Positions 34,675-46,393 of a stretch of DNA of 64,000 nt are shown in pieces. The position numbers and the translations under genes were made by a program. The stretch is from Aureobasidium sp. EXF-3400. Lineage: Eukaryota; Ascomycota; Dothideomycetes; Dothideales; Saccotheciaceae. Below the pieces are notes generated by a model, which worked only from the letters and a program-made list of their open reading frames with translations, had not been told where the DNA came from and made no database searches. Positions within the stretch are counted from its first letter, which is position 1; every line of letters begins with the position of its first letter. Location: positions 1 through 64,000 of the forward strand of contig SWBL01000018.1 in the NCBI GenBank assembly GCA_024195585.1, given 5' to 3'.

Positions 34675-37600
34675 TCACACCCGCGGTGCCGTATCACGTT
34701 TTTCTAAAGTCCCGAACAGACTCTCCGGAGGGATTCTGTTCAGATTGGCGTGTTGATCCGGTCTCAATTGAGGCATGGGTACGTAACCTTGTCTGCGGCG
34801 ACGGTGTCGTTCGACTAATATGCCGATGACAACCAGCAGGAAGGTCAAGCCGCAAGCAATCGCGAGGCCAATCAAGACCACAAGGCCAAGGGCAAGATGG
34901 TGGGCTATGCATTGTCAGTATGTATCGATTGAAACCGTCTTTATCATCACTTACACTTAGAGCTTAAGAAGTTGCTAGGGTTCTGAACAAACATGCCGCT
35001 CAGACTTCCCTGTCCACCATTGGCGGTTGTAGTGAGGATGAAAGGTTGGAAAGTGGTTCCGTTGAACAGTACAGCGCTGGCATTGCCATTGTCAGGAAGC
35101 TCAACCGAACCAGTAATCAGCAGGACTTCGTTGGAGGGCACGAGGTCGGTAAGCTGATGCTTTTCAGTCAGAGAAATGACCTGAAGGCCTCTGATGACGG
35201 TAGCAGCGCCGAGTCCAGTAACAGGATGCCAATTCGTACCATCGTACTTTTGCAAGAACGAAGATCCATTGTTAGCAGTACCTGCGACCCACCAATTGTC
35301 GTAGTTGGGATTGGCCGGTGTCATGGCAGTGACGGCGCCGGGAAGGTTGGCTGAAGTGCCCAGGTCGGTGAAAGTCTGCTTCTTAGCGTCGTACAGAGCC
35401 AGCTTGGTGTGGTTGCCACCAGTGATAAAATCACCACCAACAATCAGTTGGTTGTTAGATCTCCAGGTCATGGTGTTGATAGTACCGTTGAGGCCGGATG
35501 TGGGAGGCATCCATTGTCCGGTCGAGGTGTCGTACATACAGAACGATGGGCACGACATGGAGCCGGCATTCTCGAAGTTGCCTCCAACGTAGACATTCGC
35601 CGAACCAGGCTGGGCTGCGATAGTGTTGACAGTGACAGAACTGCCGGCAAGTGCTGCAGGCTGGCTGGAGGCGAGCGCATTTTGAGACAGATCCCATACA
35701 AGGAGACCGTTGATATCATCGCCATTAGTCGTTCCTGTAATTGAACCACCAGCGAAGAGACTGGTATCACGAACCTCAAGTGCCAGAACAGTCGAGTCTG
35801 CATCAATAGTGTTGGGAAGACCGATGACGTTTTGGCCATTGGTGTTATCAATGATGAGGAGGTTGTCAATGGTAGTGCCAGCGGAAGAGTTGGCAGTGAA
35901 GTGACCTCCAAGGATGGTCATGTTCTTGCCATTGTCCAGGTAGAAGTAGCCGGTAGCAACACCAGTGACGTTTTGACTGGTAGCAGCTCTCTTGCGCATG
36001 GAGGAAGACCCTTGCGAAACAGAGATCGATACACCAAGCGGCGAAAGTGAAGGCCGGCCAGAGCCACTCAGAGCCACTGCATCACTCATACCAATTTGAG
36101 AAGCGACAAGCGAGCCAGCGAGAAGTTGACCGTAATCAGCTACCATAGTCTGTGCCAACAAGCCACCACTCAAAGCAACAGTTGCGTTTGCCAGGTTGTG
36201 AAGCCAATTGCCTCGCGATGGCACCCAGGCGGCAAATCCATCAGCAGAGTAAGTCGCATTGCTACCAACAGCATTGACGCTGGTGAAGTCGCCACTCACA
36301 GCAAGAACAGTTTCCTGATCCTTGCCAGTGATGTTGAGCTGCAGAGGGACAATTGCCCACACGGGACCATTAACGCCAGCACCTAGTGCTGTCCATGAGT
36401 TGTCAGCGATGGAGAAAGCAGCAACACCGCTGAGGCCAGGAGTTTGAGCTGTCGCCGTGTTGGTGAAGTTGCCGCCAACATAGATGGTAGAACCGTTTTG
36501 GTACATGGTGCGGACCACAGAGTTCAGTCCGCCACCAGGAAGCGAGGTGGCGTTTCCGCTGCCAATACTGAAGATGTTGTGAATGTCACCGTTGGAGAAA
36601 TTGCCAGCAACATAAGTCACATCGTTGTAAACAGCAAGGGCATTGATTTTGGCACCAGTATCCAGTGACATAGCGGCAGAGTCGATCTTTGACGCTGAAA
36701 AGTCGGTGTTGACAGTGGCAATGTTGGGATTGTAGTCATAGAGGCCATTCAAGCCACCAGTAGAGGTAACCAACTCGAAGCGAACGCGTTGTGCAACGAC
36801 AGTTAGGGGAGTGTTCTGACCAGCGAGAGGTGTCAGAGTGACCTCTGGACGGAAGGAGTCGGATGCAGCATCCACGTAGCCGTAGTAGATTTGGTCGTAC
36901 TTGTCGTAGTAGTTGGTTTGGTACAGGGTAGTAGCAATAGCACTGCCCTCAGTAGTCATAGATCCAGTGATGTTCACAATCCCGCGAGAAGAACAAGTAT
37001 CGTCTTGAATACAGCCGGGAGTGTACAGAGTGACCGAGTAGTTTCCAGATTGCTTGACGTCGGGCATAAAAACGACTTGAGCGGAGTTGCTGGTAACGCT
37101 GCTGTTCAAAGTCGCGGTAAGATAATCGGACGTGCTTTCACCTGAAGGTGTCTGCACCCAGGGACCAGTAGCAGTCGAGTTGGCACCAGTGGTACTAACA
37201 CTGTCGCAACGGGGTTCGTTGAAGTCGGAGACTGCGAAGGAGTAGATGTCGTCCTGGAATATCTCGATACCGCTCAACCCACCTCCAGCACCATACCAAG
37301 CAGAGATATCGATGCGGAAGTCATTCATACCGACAGAGTTGACGAAGTGGAAGTCCTGGTACGAAGTGTTGCCCTGAGGCAGAGGGCAGTTGGCGGTGCA
37401 AGAGGCAAGGTTGCCGCTTTCGTCTGTGTAGGTGAAGTTCATGATGCCATTGATGGGGAAAGCAGTGAAACGCCACGTTTTTGTTCCACGACCATCCTGG
37501 TTGGTGTTGTAAAGGCGCAATTTGGTGGGATTGAAACCGAAACCGAATGAACCTCTCCAGAAACCAGGAGTGTTGTCCTCAAGAAGCCATGTGTTTCCAG

Positions 37601-38372
37601 CAGTGTCGTCACCAGTCTGGCAGATGATGTTGCGAGGATCACTGAAGCCAGAGGTCGAGGTCGAGGCGCCAGAGGTAATGTTTCCAGCAGAGAGATTTAT
37701 GACCTGGACGTCCTTGTTTGTCGGAGTGGTCGTGTTGCCTAGACCGTCGAAAGAACCGCCAAAGATGATGGAGCCATTAGAGCTCTTGGTGATAGACGTG
37801 ACAGGACCATTGAAACCAGCAAAAGGAAGATTAGTCCATCCAGAAACCCAAGCGATGGCGTTGGTTGAATTGCCTCCAGTGAATGTACCACCAACATAGA
37901 CTGTAGAAGATTCATCGTCACAGTATACAGCAGATACGGAGCCAGAGAGGCCGTTTAGCGGAGTGATTTTGGTCGTGTTTGCGTTCCACAGAGCAATGCC
38001 TTGAGCGGGGACGCCGCCCAGACTGGTGAAATTGCCTCCTACGACGACACCCTGCAATTCACCGTGACTGACGAAGGGACACATGGTGGTGATGAAAGCA
38101 TCAGCGAGAGCCAGACTTTGGAAAGAACCATCGGGATATTGTGAAAAGAGATATTGGCTGCCATTGGCGAAGTTTGCATTTTGAGTTTGTCCTTGGTAGG
38201 TGTAAAGAGATATTGAGTCAAAGTCGCCAGCTAGAGCGACGCGGCCAAGACCAGAAAGATCAATATTGGGTGACGGAGCGGAAGTGAAATTACGAGCGCT
38301 GGCGGAAGAGAGAAAAATAGCGAGGGTGGTGCCAAAGGCGAGAGGGCGCGACAAGCATGCTGAGGGTGTCAT
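34675..38372 (-). CDS. rax2: Rax2-like cortical polarity protein
   Basis: Rax2 is a large single-pass plasma-membrane glycoprotein marking cell poles; in yeast it works with Rax1 in bud-site selection. Exons 38372-34955 and 34904-34675 give 1215 residues, the usual size. Features in order: a signal peptide (FGTTLAIFLSSASA), repeated kelch-like VYVGGNF/GGTFTGG/VVGGNFTSLGG units through the extracellular part, many N-glycosylation sites, and a C-terminal transmembrane helix (VVLIGLAIACGLTFLLVVIG) encoded by the last exon. A short basic tail (ERHRRRRQG) and PPESLFGTLEKRDTAPRV end the protein. Without the small last exon the protein would lack its membrane anchor. Confidence 0.93.
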
Positions 38373-39229
38373 GTTGTGCGCAGCTCTCCGTCGCTCGGTC
38401 TAGGACGTCGGCGGCGGATGAGCGGACACAGTGGCGATAGAAATGATGCGTGTTGTTGGTATTTGTTGAAAGATGGGTAGTTGTGGCCGAGTGAAGTCGT
38501 CAATGGTTGTTGCTATGAAGCAGGAGCGGATCAGGATGTTGTGCGAGCGTCGGAAGCACGTTTTGGGACGATCTCGTGGGTGGCTTGCGAGTCAATCGGC
38601 GGGGAGGTACAACAGATAGCGACAGGGCGATGAATGAAAGTGTGGAAAGAATGACTGCAGTTGGAAGATGTGCTGCTGCGTGCGGATTGCGCCCCTGGTA
38701 GGCCGTGGTCGGTCTCGCGGTCGTCGTCGTCAGGGAGAGAGACTGAGACAAGACAAAGGCTGGTGGTGGCCCAAGAGCGTGGAATGCGCTGCCCCCCAAC
38801 CAACGCCCGCCCTTCACACAAGCCTTAGGGAGTCTTTCCGACACGAACCAAAACGTCTGTGCGTTGCCGTAGCGCCAATCACGTTGGAAAGGGAAATGAT
38901 GTCGACCAAAACATGCACAACGCCCTCGTATAAACACGTCGATGAGATATCGCTGTCTTGCTTTGTGCTATATACTCAGCAACTGTCCTGTCGTCGTGAC
39001 TTCCTGTTTGATCTTCAACCTCTTCCATCGTGCCTTGCTCAACCTCCAGCCTTCGTCCTGCCTCTGTTATGCATCATTCGTTATGTCGTAAACCGCTAAC
39101 TTAATCAAGGCCCCCTGCAGCCCTGTATCTCATGCGTTTTGTGTCGTGCTGCTCGTTGTGTTTGCGCGCAGTCGCCCGCTGCCGTTGTCACACTCGTCCA
39201 AGATTTTCTCCGGCGATCATCATAATTTC
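38373..39229. other. Intergenic: rax2 promoter and 3' flank of the LanC-like gene
   Basis: A minus-strand frame (38500-38937) ends upstream of rax2 and overlaps plus-strand frames of similar size. It has no family features and is taken as leader or promoter sequence. Pyrimidine-rich on the minus strand close to rax2. Confidence 0.5.
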
Positions 39230-40345
39230 TCAGATGTCATTGTAGCCAAGCAGTCTCTTGGGCAGGCCCTTGTCTATGACTGCCCATGCCCATGCACGTC
39301 CTGCCTCTCCGCACCACAGTCCTTCCGGGTTGTCCGACTTTTCAACCAAGCCATCTTTTTCCAGCCCCTTCATTTCGTGACCTGTCGTGTAGCTAAGGAA
39401 ATGCTGGCACTGTCCGTCGTCCAGCGCGAGTGCATTGCCTGAGATGCCGTGACACAAGCATGACTCCTTGGTGAGCAGACCACGTTCCAGGATAGATTCT
39501 CTGCCCTTACGAATGGCGCTGTCGATCCTGCTTTGAAGCTTGGGGAAATGGTCCTTAATTGACAGTAGAGAGTTGATCACACCCGGAGCACCGTGGCACA
39601 CCTGAACCAATTTATCTTTGCCTGGTGGCAGGCTGCTTGGCCAGTTGCCGCTCTCATATTGGTACGACAATAAGACAGAGAGATCTGCTTCAACAGCTCT
39701 TGCATAGCGCTCAGGATCGGTGAGGGTGACTTGAGTGATGATGCCAATGAGGCCGTGGACGGCACCGACGTAGCTTTTGCCGTGCCACTTCCAGGGTCGT
39801 TCCGATCGCAGAATGGCCTCGACAACGTCGGTCTGAGTACCGGTAATCATCTGCGAGACCTTGTCATCGTCGATAAAGGCTGCCTTGACCAGACGAAGGT
39901 AGTACAGATATCCTGCTCTTCCATAAAGCCACTCGTTCTCAGTGTCGTCGTCGAGAACTTCGGCATCATAGTCACAGAGTGCTGTTGCCATGTCTGCATC
40001 TTTTGAGCTGGCTGCTCCGATGGCCAGGAGGGCTAGGATGTCGTCGGCGATACCACATTTGCCAACGCGAGGGCCAGGGAAAGATTTGATGTGGTCTTGG
40101 GATTGCTTGAGGTAGGTAGCGGACCAGGTTCCGAGTTGGATGCCCTCGATGAGCAAGTCCGAGTAGAGCTGTTGCAGGATGAGGAACAGGTAGGCGACGC
40201 TGGTGGGACCATAGTAGATGCCGCCACCGGCGCGGACCTCGGCAGGAGGATGTTGGGTGACTAGACGAGTGAGAGAAGCTATGAGCTGCTTGTGCGGGTC
40301 TCTACTGCTGAGAGGCTCATCGTTCTTGAAGTAGCGGGGCGGCAT
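39230..40345 (-). CDS. LanC-like (LANCL) zinc protein
   Basis: A single exon of 371 residues from MPPRYFKNDEPL. LanC-fold proteins are alpha/alpha toroids with a Cys-Cys-His zinc site. Here the ligands are seen as Cys in VQVCHGAPGVI and Cys-His in CLCHGISGNAL. GG-type repeat turns fit the seven hairpins: AGGGIYYGPTSVAYL, LYGRAGYLYYLRL, YVGAVHGLIGI and LWCGEAGRAWA. Eukaryotic LANCLs add glutathione to dehydroamino acids in proteins and peptides. That activity is known for the animal family and only inferred here. No lantibiotic-type precursor or LanB/M partner is nearby. Confidence 0.88.
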   Translation of the reverse strand: MPPRYFKNDEPLSSRDPHKQLIASLTRLVTQHPPAEVRAGGGIYYGPTSVAYLFLILQQLYSDLLIEGIQLGTWSATYLKQSQDHIKSFPGPRVGKCGIADDILALLAIGAASSKDADMATALCDYDAEVLDDDTENEWLYGRAGYLYYLRLVKAAFIDDDKVSQMITGTQTDVVEAILRSERPWKWHGKSYVGAVHGLIGIITQVTLTDPERYARAVEADLSVLLSYQYESGNWPSSLPPGKDKLVQVCHGAPGVINSLLSIKDHFPKLQSRIDSAIRKGRESILERGLLTKESCLCHGISGNALALDDGQCQHFLSYTTGHEMKGLEKDGLVEKSDNPEGLWCGEAGRAWAWAVIDKGLPKRLLGYNDI

Positions 40346-40706
40346 TTTGGGATGCAGCGATGCGGGAAAACAGGTGGGGTAAACGAATTTAAGCTCTGGA
40401 ACACGTTGGCGGGTTGGCGATGTGAAACACAGGCAGTGGGTGTCGAGCTGAGGACCGAAAGGATGAACGTAGACAAGAGAGACTGTGCGCTTAGTAGATG
40501 ATAAAGTTGTCGAGTTCCATGCAGTTCAAGTTGGAAGAGTGAACACAAGCCTTGGCCAGCCCGCGCATGGAAACACAATCAAGAGATGCCCGACGTACGC
40601 CAAGCTCCCACTTTCTTGCTCGACTCTGCCTTGTACTGAACTGTTGACTTTCACTCCGAGCACAAGAAACTCATAGACTGCAAAGTGAAAAACACCTTAT
40701 CGTATT
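40346..40706. other. Intergenic between LanC-like and cupin genes
   Basis: 361 bp containing the promoter of the LanC-like gene and the 3' end of the cupin gene, both minus. Nothing else is seen. Confidence 0.5.
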
Positions 40707-41273
40707 CTAGTTTCCACTCATAGGCAATCCCTCTGTGCCCCTTCCATGATCCTCTCCTAACACCTCACCACCCACGACCAACTTTTCACAGTCCTGCAGC
40801 ACAAACGTCATCCTCGCCCACTTGCTCTCACTAGCATTCTTCCACGAATGCATCGTCGCCCTCTGCACAGCAATATCTCCCGGCCGCATCGTCTGCCTTT
40901 CTCCAGAATCCAACACCAGTTCAATCTCCCCAGCAATAACAATGCCATAATCCAGCGATTGCGTTCTGTGCATCATGCATTCAAAGCCAGGTGCGAAGTC
41001 TACTGTGCGACACACCGTACCGTGTGGATTCACGAGTCCAAGTTTTCCTGATGAAGTGACTCTATCAAACGCTTTGATATCTGAATTCTCGTTCAGGTTT
41101 GCTGGGAATTGAGAGGTTGTGTAGGCCACGTTGAAAGCCATCTCTTTGTTGTCATAGACTGTCCAGTTTGCTGGGCGGCTCTGTTCGACAATCGCTTTAC
41201 CCGACTCATTGTGGCCCGTCAGGTATGTGGTTATTGCTGGTAAGTCTGAGATCTGAGATTGTTGAGAGGGCAT
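40707..41273 (-). CDS. Small cupin-domain protein
   Basis: A single exon of 188 residues. The C-terminal half has a cupin barrel: CMMHRTQSLDYGIVIAGEIEL, LDSGERQTMRPGDIAVQRAT, then MHSWKNASE. Cupin motif 1 would normally be G(X)5HXH(X)3-4E(X)6G. Here it is reduced to MMHRTQSLDYGIVIAG, with one His and no clear acidic ligand. Motif 2 retains PGD and the His of MHSWKN. Metal binding may therefore be altered. The N-terminal part (WTVYDNKEMAFNVAYTT) resembles fungal small cupins found near secondary-metabolism genes, but no such cluster is present. Substrate unknown. Confidence 0.8.
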   Translation of the reverse strand: MPSQQSQISDLPAITTYLTGHNESGKAIVEQSRPANWTVYDNKEMAFNVAYTTSQFPANLNENSDIKAFDRVTSSGKLGLVNPHGTVCRTVDFAPGFECMMHRTQSLDYGIVIAGEIELVLDSGERQTMRPGDIAVQRATMHSWKNASESKWARMTFVLQDCEKLVVGGEVLGEDHGRGTEGLPMSGN

Positions 41274-41822
41274 TTTCAGTTTGAGTCTTAGGCGCGTATG
41301 CTTCGAGGCAAGGTAAGGTATGGCTGGAGAGCTCTTGCAATGATGGAAATTGTGGAAGACCGATATAGGTACAGAGAGCTGACCATTGAGGCCTTAATAT
41401 ATCTTCCTCCACCTTTACCCCGCTCCCCACCTCTATGGTACAAAGTATCGGAAGAGTGCCTTTTAGGTATGGATGCGTGCGTATGTCTGTCTCGGGACCC
41501 CTACGGAGTCCGAAGCAGGAGCTTGTCCATCATACAACAACAAGCGACCATGGTCGCCTTGACCAATGCATAGTTGGAACATGTTGGCTCTGTAATTTTC
41601 TGATACGTATCTCAGTATTGGGAGACTCATGATATTGATAGAAAGTTGCAAGATCAGTCGATAGTTTGGAGCCAGGGTTACTCGAATAACTACACGACTG
41701 CTGACCGCCTTGGGCAGAAACATCCCGAGCATCCTGCACATCGTACACGGTCTGCCAAAATGTTCTTTTGCAAATATCCATCCAACAAAAATGATTGTCG
41801 TGAACTTCACCAAGCTTGAACT
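41274..41822. other. Intergenic between cupin and small secreted-protein genes
   Basis: Frames on both strands reach about 116 codons but overlap one another without family support. A GATATATTA sequence (minus strand, near 41394-41402) about 120 bp before the cupin start could be a TATA element. Confidence 0.4.
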
Positions 41823-42182
41823 TCAATCTAGCAATTCAGAATCCGACAGTTCCGACTGAGCCTCGCGAGCCATCTCGTCCCGCCAAGCTTCCTGAGCTTC
41901 CAACCAAGATGCCGCTTTCGAATTCGTTGCCATCTCCATGTACGAGATCATCGAGTCATCATCGCCGTGCAAGATCGAGACTTTGAGGAGGTCAAGGTCG
42001 CGAAGGTCAATGCTTGTGTACGAGTAGCCAGGAGAGTTATCGAGCATTTCGCCGCAGGCGGCAGCCAGTTCTGGAGACTCGATGATGTCTAGTATGCTAA
42101 TTGTTCGTTTTGGTCCGTCCAGGGGAGTCTGTATGCTGGTCATGCCCATGGTAGTTAAGAAGAGAAGCAAAAGACCGAGCAT
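41823..42182 (-). CDS. Small putative secreted or anchored protein
   Basis: A 119-residue frame starting MLGLLLLFLTTMGMTSIQTP, a short hydrophobic leader that could be a signal peptide. The remainder is acidic (ISILDIIESPELAAACGEML, SELSDSELLD) with a single Cys, so it is not a disulphide-rich effector. On the minus strand a TATATACA-type TATA sequence lies about 75-85 bp upstream (42257-42266). No family recognised. The frame, start and TATA context make it plausible but unproven. Confidence 0.4.
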   Translation of the reverse strand: MLGLLLLFLTTMGMTSIQTPLDGPKRTISILDIIESPELAAACGEMLDNSPGYSYTSIDLRDLDLLKVSILHGDDDSMISYMEMATNSKAASWLEAQEAWRDEMAREAQSELSDSELLD

Positions 42183-42757
42183 ATTTGGTAGTGATTGTTA
42201 ACAAGGACTTGATGGCTTGTGAAGATGGTGAAGAAGTTGAGTTGGCATCCAGACGTGTATATATCTGTACATATTTCGGTGCAATGTGAAGGGCCTAGGC
42301 TTTATGAATATTGGTTAAAGAGGGGCAATACGAGACCCTATTTTTGCTTGATAGACGCGTCCAAAGGGATCGCCTATTGCCGGGATGCCGGGATCCGAGT
42401 TGACAACGACGTCGTCTTCCACCTTGACTGGCTCTATACAATTCTAGCGTCTGTCCATGATGTTCCAAGATTTCCACAGTATTTTACCGGATAGCGGTCC
42501 CGTGTGCAAAATGATGAACCTATGAACGGTCTCGAAAGAACAATACGAGTCAGCATGAGTCGTGCAAGGCTTGGCTCGTAGCCTGCATGTCCCACTTTTA
42601 TCATCCTACAAGCAATCTACAAACAGTAAGGCCGACAATCAAGGCGGTGCAGTTGTAGATCGTATTGGCGGTGACTTCATGTTAGCTGCTGACAACCTAT
42701 ATAAGAGTTTCCAGGACCCCGAGCATGAATTTCCTTGATCTTCCTCGTCTATAGGCA
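42183..42757. other. Divergent intergenic region
   Basis: Separates the small minus gene from the plus-strand membrane protein gene, so it should contain both promoters. Each side has a TATA-like sequence. No gene is seen inside. Confidence 0.5.
42698..42706 (+). promoter_or_regulatory. TATA-box candidate
   Basis: CTATATAAG lies about 52 bp before the ATG of the membrane protein gene at 42758, a reasonable distance for a fungal TATA element. Confidence 0.5.
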
Positions 42758-43655
42758 ATGGACTCCGCACGACACAAGATGCAGAAGGTTTTACAGTTTG
42801 CCAGCGAGCATCGCCAGCGTGTCTTTCGCATCTCTTATATCGCACTTGTGCTTCCGATTCTCATTCTCACGAGTACGTTATCATGTCGTCTAGGCCCATT
42901 TGGCATGGCTCGGCCACGTTTGGTCCTTTGTCTAATCTTACAGCAGTAATTCCTCTTCTGTCGCCCATCTTCCTTCATCTTCCTAACGCCGACGTTGTCG
43001 AATTCCAACTCTATAGATCTTCGGCCACAATTGATATTGGCTATTACAGTTCGACTTCTTTCCAAAGATCCTTGACATTGATTGCTGATAAGTCGTAACA
43101 GGTATCTGGTTAGGCCATTCCGACCGCAGTTTCAAGGACGCCGACACTTATACCTACCTTCAAGGCTACATTAGCACCATTGGTCGACACGTTAATGGCA
43201 AGACGCTCGCGCAACGATGGGGAGAAGTTGCTGGCGCAGGACCTGAGGTCTATCAGCAGCTTGCGAACGACTTTCAGATGGCGTTGAACCTCCAACGTAA
43301 TGCATTCTACCCTGGTCTTCTGATTGCGGCTGGCGTCTTCTGGGTACTCAGCGTTGGCCTCCTCGGGACTACTTCGCTCTTGAATGGAAGCAAAAAGTTC
43401 TGGGTTCTCAGAGCATACAAGGGTTTTGCTGTTATCGGGTCCCTCTTGATTATCGTGGCCACTATCTCTACGACTGCTAGCGTGTACGCTGTTGTGGAGT
43501 TTCTTCATCCTTCCCCCACGAGTGGACGCTTGGGAGCTATTCTGGCTGTGCAATGGGCTGCTGCTGGTGCTATGAGCGTACATGCTTTGCTTGCATTTGC
43601 CGTTGCTGGGGATGTTCAAGACCAATCGGAGGGATCGATCAGGCTGGACAACTAA
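42758..43655 (+). CDS. Four-helix membrane protein of unknown function
   Basis: Exons 42758-42872 and 43102-43655 (a long 229-nt intron) give 222 residues. The join A-GT gives LPILILT-S-IWLGHSD. Helix 1 (ISYIALVLPILILTSIWLG) follows a basic N terminus. A polar loop of about 75 residues (FKDADTYTYLQGYIS, NGKTLAQRWGEVAG) follows. Three more helices come after it: LLIAAGVFWVLSVGLLG, FAVIGSLLIIVATISTTASV and AILAVQWAAAGAMSVHALLAF. The layout resembles fungal claudin-like SUR7/PalI or Fig1 families, but I do not see their GLWxxC signature. Left as unknown. Confidence 0.7.
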
Positions 43656-44559
43656 AATCAGTTTACAAGGGCAGGCTGGCAATCTGTGTCTCATGCGATC
43701 GAATTCTAGGAAATTTGGATCTCTTGACACAATCTAGTGCTATTTGGATATCGGAAAGCAGAGAAGGCTCCATAGAGAGCATTGACTTACTCCTTCACCA
43801 AGACCAGTCTGTATCTCGTAGCTCCTGGTAGGGATAGAGTTAGCTACGGGATTGCACAACATACTTTGGAACGATGGAAAAATCTACAGGGAAGGTTGAG
43901 AATCAGTCAGATATGCATACCGCTGCTTCCGTCCAATTCTCGCAGATGGGAGCTTGGTTACACATCCAAACATTTCACAGAGGCTCAAGATAATAGTGAA
44001 GTAGATTAGCTGCTATGAATCTATCTCATTTGATGCTGGTCAACTGATTCCATGCTCCCAACGGAGCCTCCGTTGCTTCGAGTACTAATGAGGCACAACG
44101 ACGGGGATGTCAGGCTGTTCGTGATCCTCGCGATGCAACTTCTCCATGAACTTGTCGATAACCTGTGCCCTAGCGTTTCTGACCGTCTGGATATGGAAAC
44201 AAAGTCCTTCTCATCGATTGTGGAAAACACGAAGCGGGTGGCTTCGCATTCGACTAACTTCTCTCCCCGATCAAATCTGTATATGAAGGCTCTACTTCTA
44301 CATGAGCAAAGACTTCGGCAAGAAGGTCAAGTGACTTACGATGCTTAGGAAAGATGACAATTCAGATAGCATAGCACCCATGGCCGATAAGAGTCCAGCC
44401 TACAGAGTTTGCAGATCGATACACATGTATGTCAGGGAAGTATTCAAACGGTTACGAGACTAGAAAGTAGTCATCAATGAGGATCAGAAGACACGCGATA
44501 GGAAGGTGGAAAGACTAGCATTGTTTGAATGAGAAGTAATCGAGTGACACGGATCAAGA
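43656..44559. other. Intergenic, convergent 3' flanks
   Basis: About 900 bp between the stops of the plus-strand membrane protein gene and the minus-strand MFS gene. A 98-codon plus frame (44052-44348) has no recognisable motif, and I do not call it. Nothing else seen. Confidence 0.5.
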
Positions 44560-46393
44560 TTACAGTAAGAATCTGAATCCCTTCTTGGCTGCCTCACCCG
44601 GAATACCCTGTCCGGCGGAGACTGCCCCCTCCACGTGCTCGCCTCTGTCAAGCTTCTTGTTCAGCCTCACCAGAATCGTCCTCAGGGTGAAAGCCATTAT
44701 GATTGCCAGAGCAGCCGTAGCGCAGTTCACACTCATCGCAACAACATATCTTGGCCCTGCTGAAATAGGGTACATGTACGAAGCGTAGATACTGCTGGCG
44801 TTGGAGATGGCATTGATACCAGCGAGAGCAGCAGCACGTTTGGCTGGCGGGCGGGGAATGGTGTTGCTGATCCAGGCAAGAGCGACAACATAACCAGTGT
44901 AGACTCCAGGGACCATGAGCATCATAGCGACATAGCGAGGTGCGGTGGAAGTTGTGGCAGCGGCAAGGATGAATGCGGCTACTGCAAACAAGAGAGGGAT
45001 GGTGATGTGGAAGAAGCGCTCTCCAGTGCGATCCGCGTGAAGAGCGTTCAAAAATGCGGTGATGACGGCTAAGCAATATGGCGGCGCGGTTAGACACAAG
45101 CTGATGATCTTGCTGTAACCCAAGGTTGCCACGACTATACATTCGTCAGCGACTAATCACAATTTAACAGAAATGTATCTCGTACCTGTAGGGAAGAAGT
45201 TTGTGACGGAGCCACTGGCAACGATACCAAACAGCAGGGCCATGAGAACGTATGTCTTGATGTCCGTAAAGGCGAGTTTGAAGCCATGCCAGAACGATTG
45301 CCCTTCGCTGCTGACCCAGTCATCCATACCAATATCCTCTTGGAGCCTCCATACAGCGAGTTGGCGTTCTTCTTCAGAAAGCCACTTGGTGGTACGAGGA
45401 AAATTGGGGAGAATGAAGAAACTGATTAAAGCAATAGTGATGGTGATGGCGCCCTCGATGATGACTATGGCTAGTCAGTACACTTCTCACCTCACATTGT
45501 TCATACCAAGACTCACAAAGCCAGCGCCATGCCGAGAGACCAAGGCTTCCCGACAAGCCATTGAGAATTCCGGCGGCAATGAGGCCTGAGAATGCGCCCG
45601 AAATCAACGATCCAGAGTAGAGTACAGCAGAGCGGAAAGCGAGTTCTTTGCGAGTGTACCAAGAAGATAAGAAGAACAAACAACCAGCTTCACTGTCGTT
45701 AGCATCATAATTGGAACAGACGTAGAAGGCTTCTGCACTTACGAAAATAGGCAGCCTCGACGAAACCTGATATATCGATTTGATTAGCAACACGTCCGGA
45801 AACAGACTCGAAGGCTTCTGGACTCACCTAGCACAAATCTAACTGCTACAAGTCCACCGAAGCTCTGAACAGCAGCTGTACATGTTGAGATGACGCCCCA
45901 GACGCACATCACCGCTGGGAGATATAGAGCAGGTTTGCCAATTTTGTTGAGGAAAAGATTGGAGGGGACTGGTAATGTTAGAATGAAGACATGCAGTATT
46001 GTGGCAGTCACTCTTACTCTGCATCAACAAGTATCCGACGAACAGAATCGACACACTGGTCTCATATTGTGAGGATGTCAAGGCCAGATCAGTCTCCAGT
46101 CCTGCCAAGCGCGCTGAAGCAATGTTGTTGCGGTCAAGGTAGTTGAGAATGTACATCAAAACAAGCATCGGCATGAGTCTGAAGTCGATCTTCCGGACCA
46201 GGGCCTTTTCCGCATGCGCTCGTTCTTCTGGAGACATGGCGCGGACAAGTTCAGGCGCTTCCATCCGTGTCAATCCTGGTGTTGTATTTGCGGTTTCGAC
46301 TCGATCAATCATGTCGACAACGGCCTTTTCGTCGTATACCTCGCTTGAACGACGATCCCCATAATTTGGGGATGTGAAAACGTTGTGGCTCAT
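44560..46393 (-). CDS. MFS transporter, anion:cation symporter (allantoate/nicotinate permease-like)
   Basis: Six exons (46393-46018, 45968-45828, 45766-45743, 45687-45517, 45464-45186, 45134-44560) sum to 1566 nt, 521 residues. The third exon is only 24 nt. The N terminus is cytosolic, followed by KIDFRLMPMLVLMYILNYLDRNNIASARL, the signature first helix of fungal ACS-family carriers (Dal5/Tna1/Vht1 type). Next come LLMQIPSNLFLNKIG (helix 2, loop), VRFVLG-FVEAAYFPGCLFFLSSWYTRKE (helix 4 to 5, with the R-x-x-x-G-x-x-E motif) and a C-terminal six-helix half. Likely a plasma-membrane importer of a small organic anion or vitamin. Substrate not predictable. Confidence 0.9.

Noticed and set aside
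38500..38937. 145-codon minus-strand frame upstream of rax2
   Set aside because: Lies in the rax2 leader or promoter region, overlaps other frames and has no recognisable domain.
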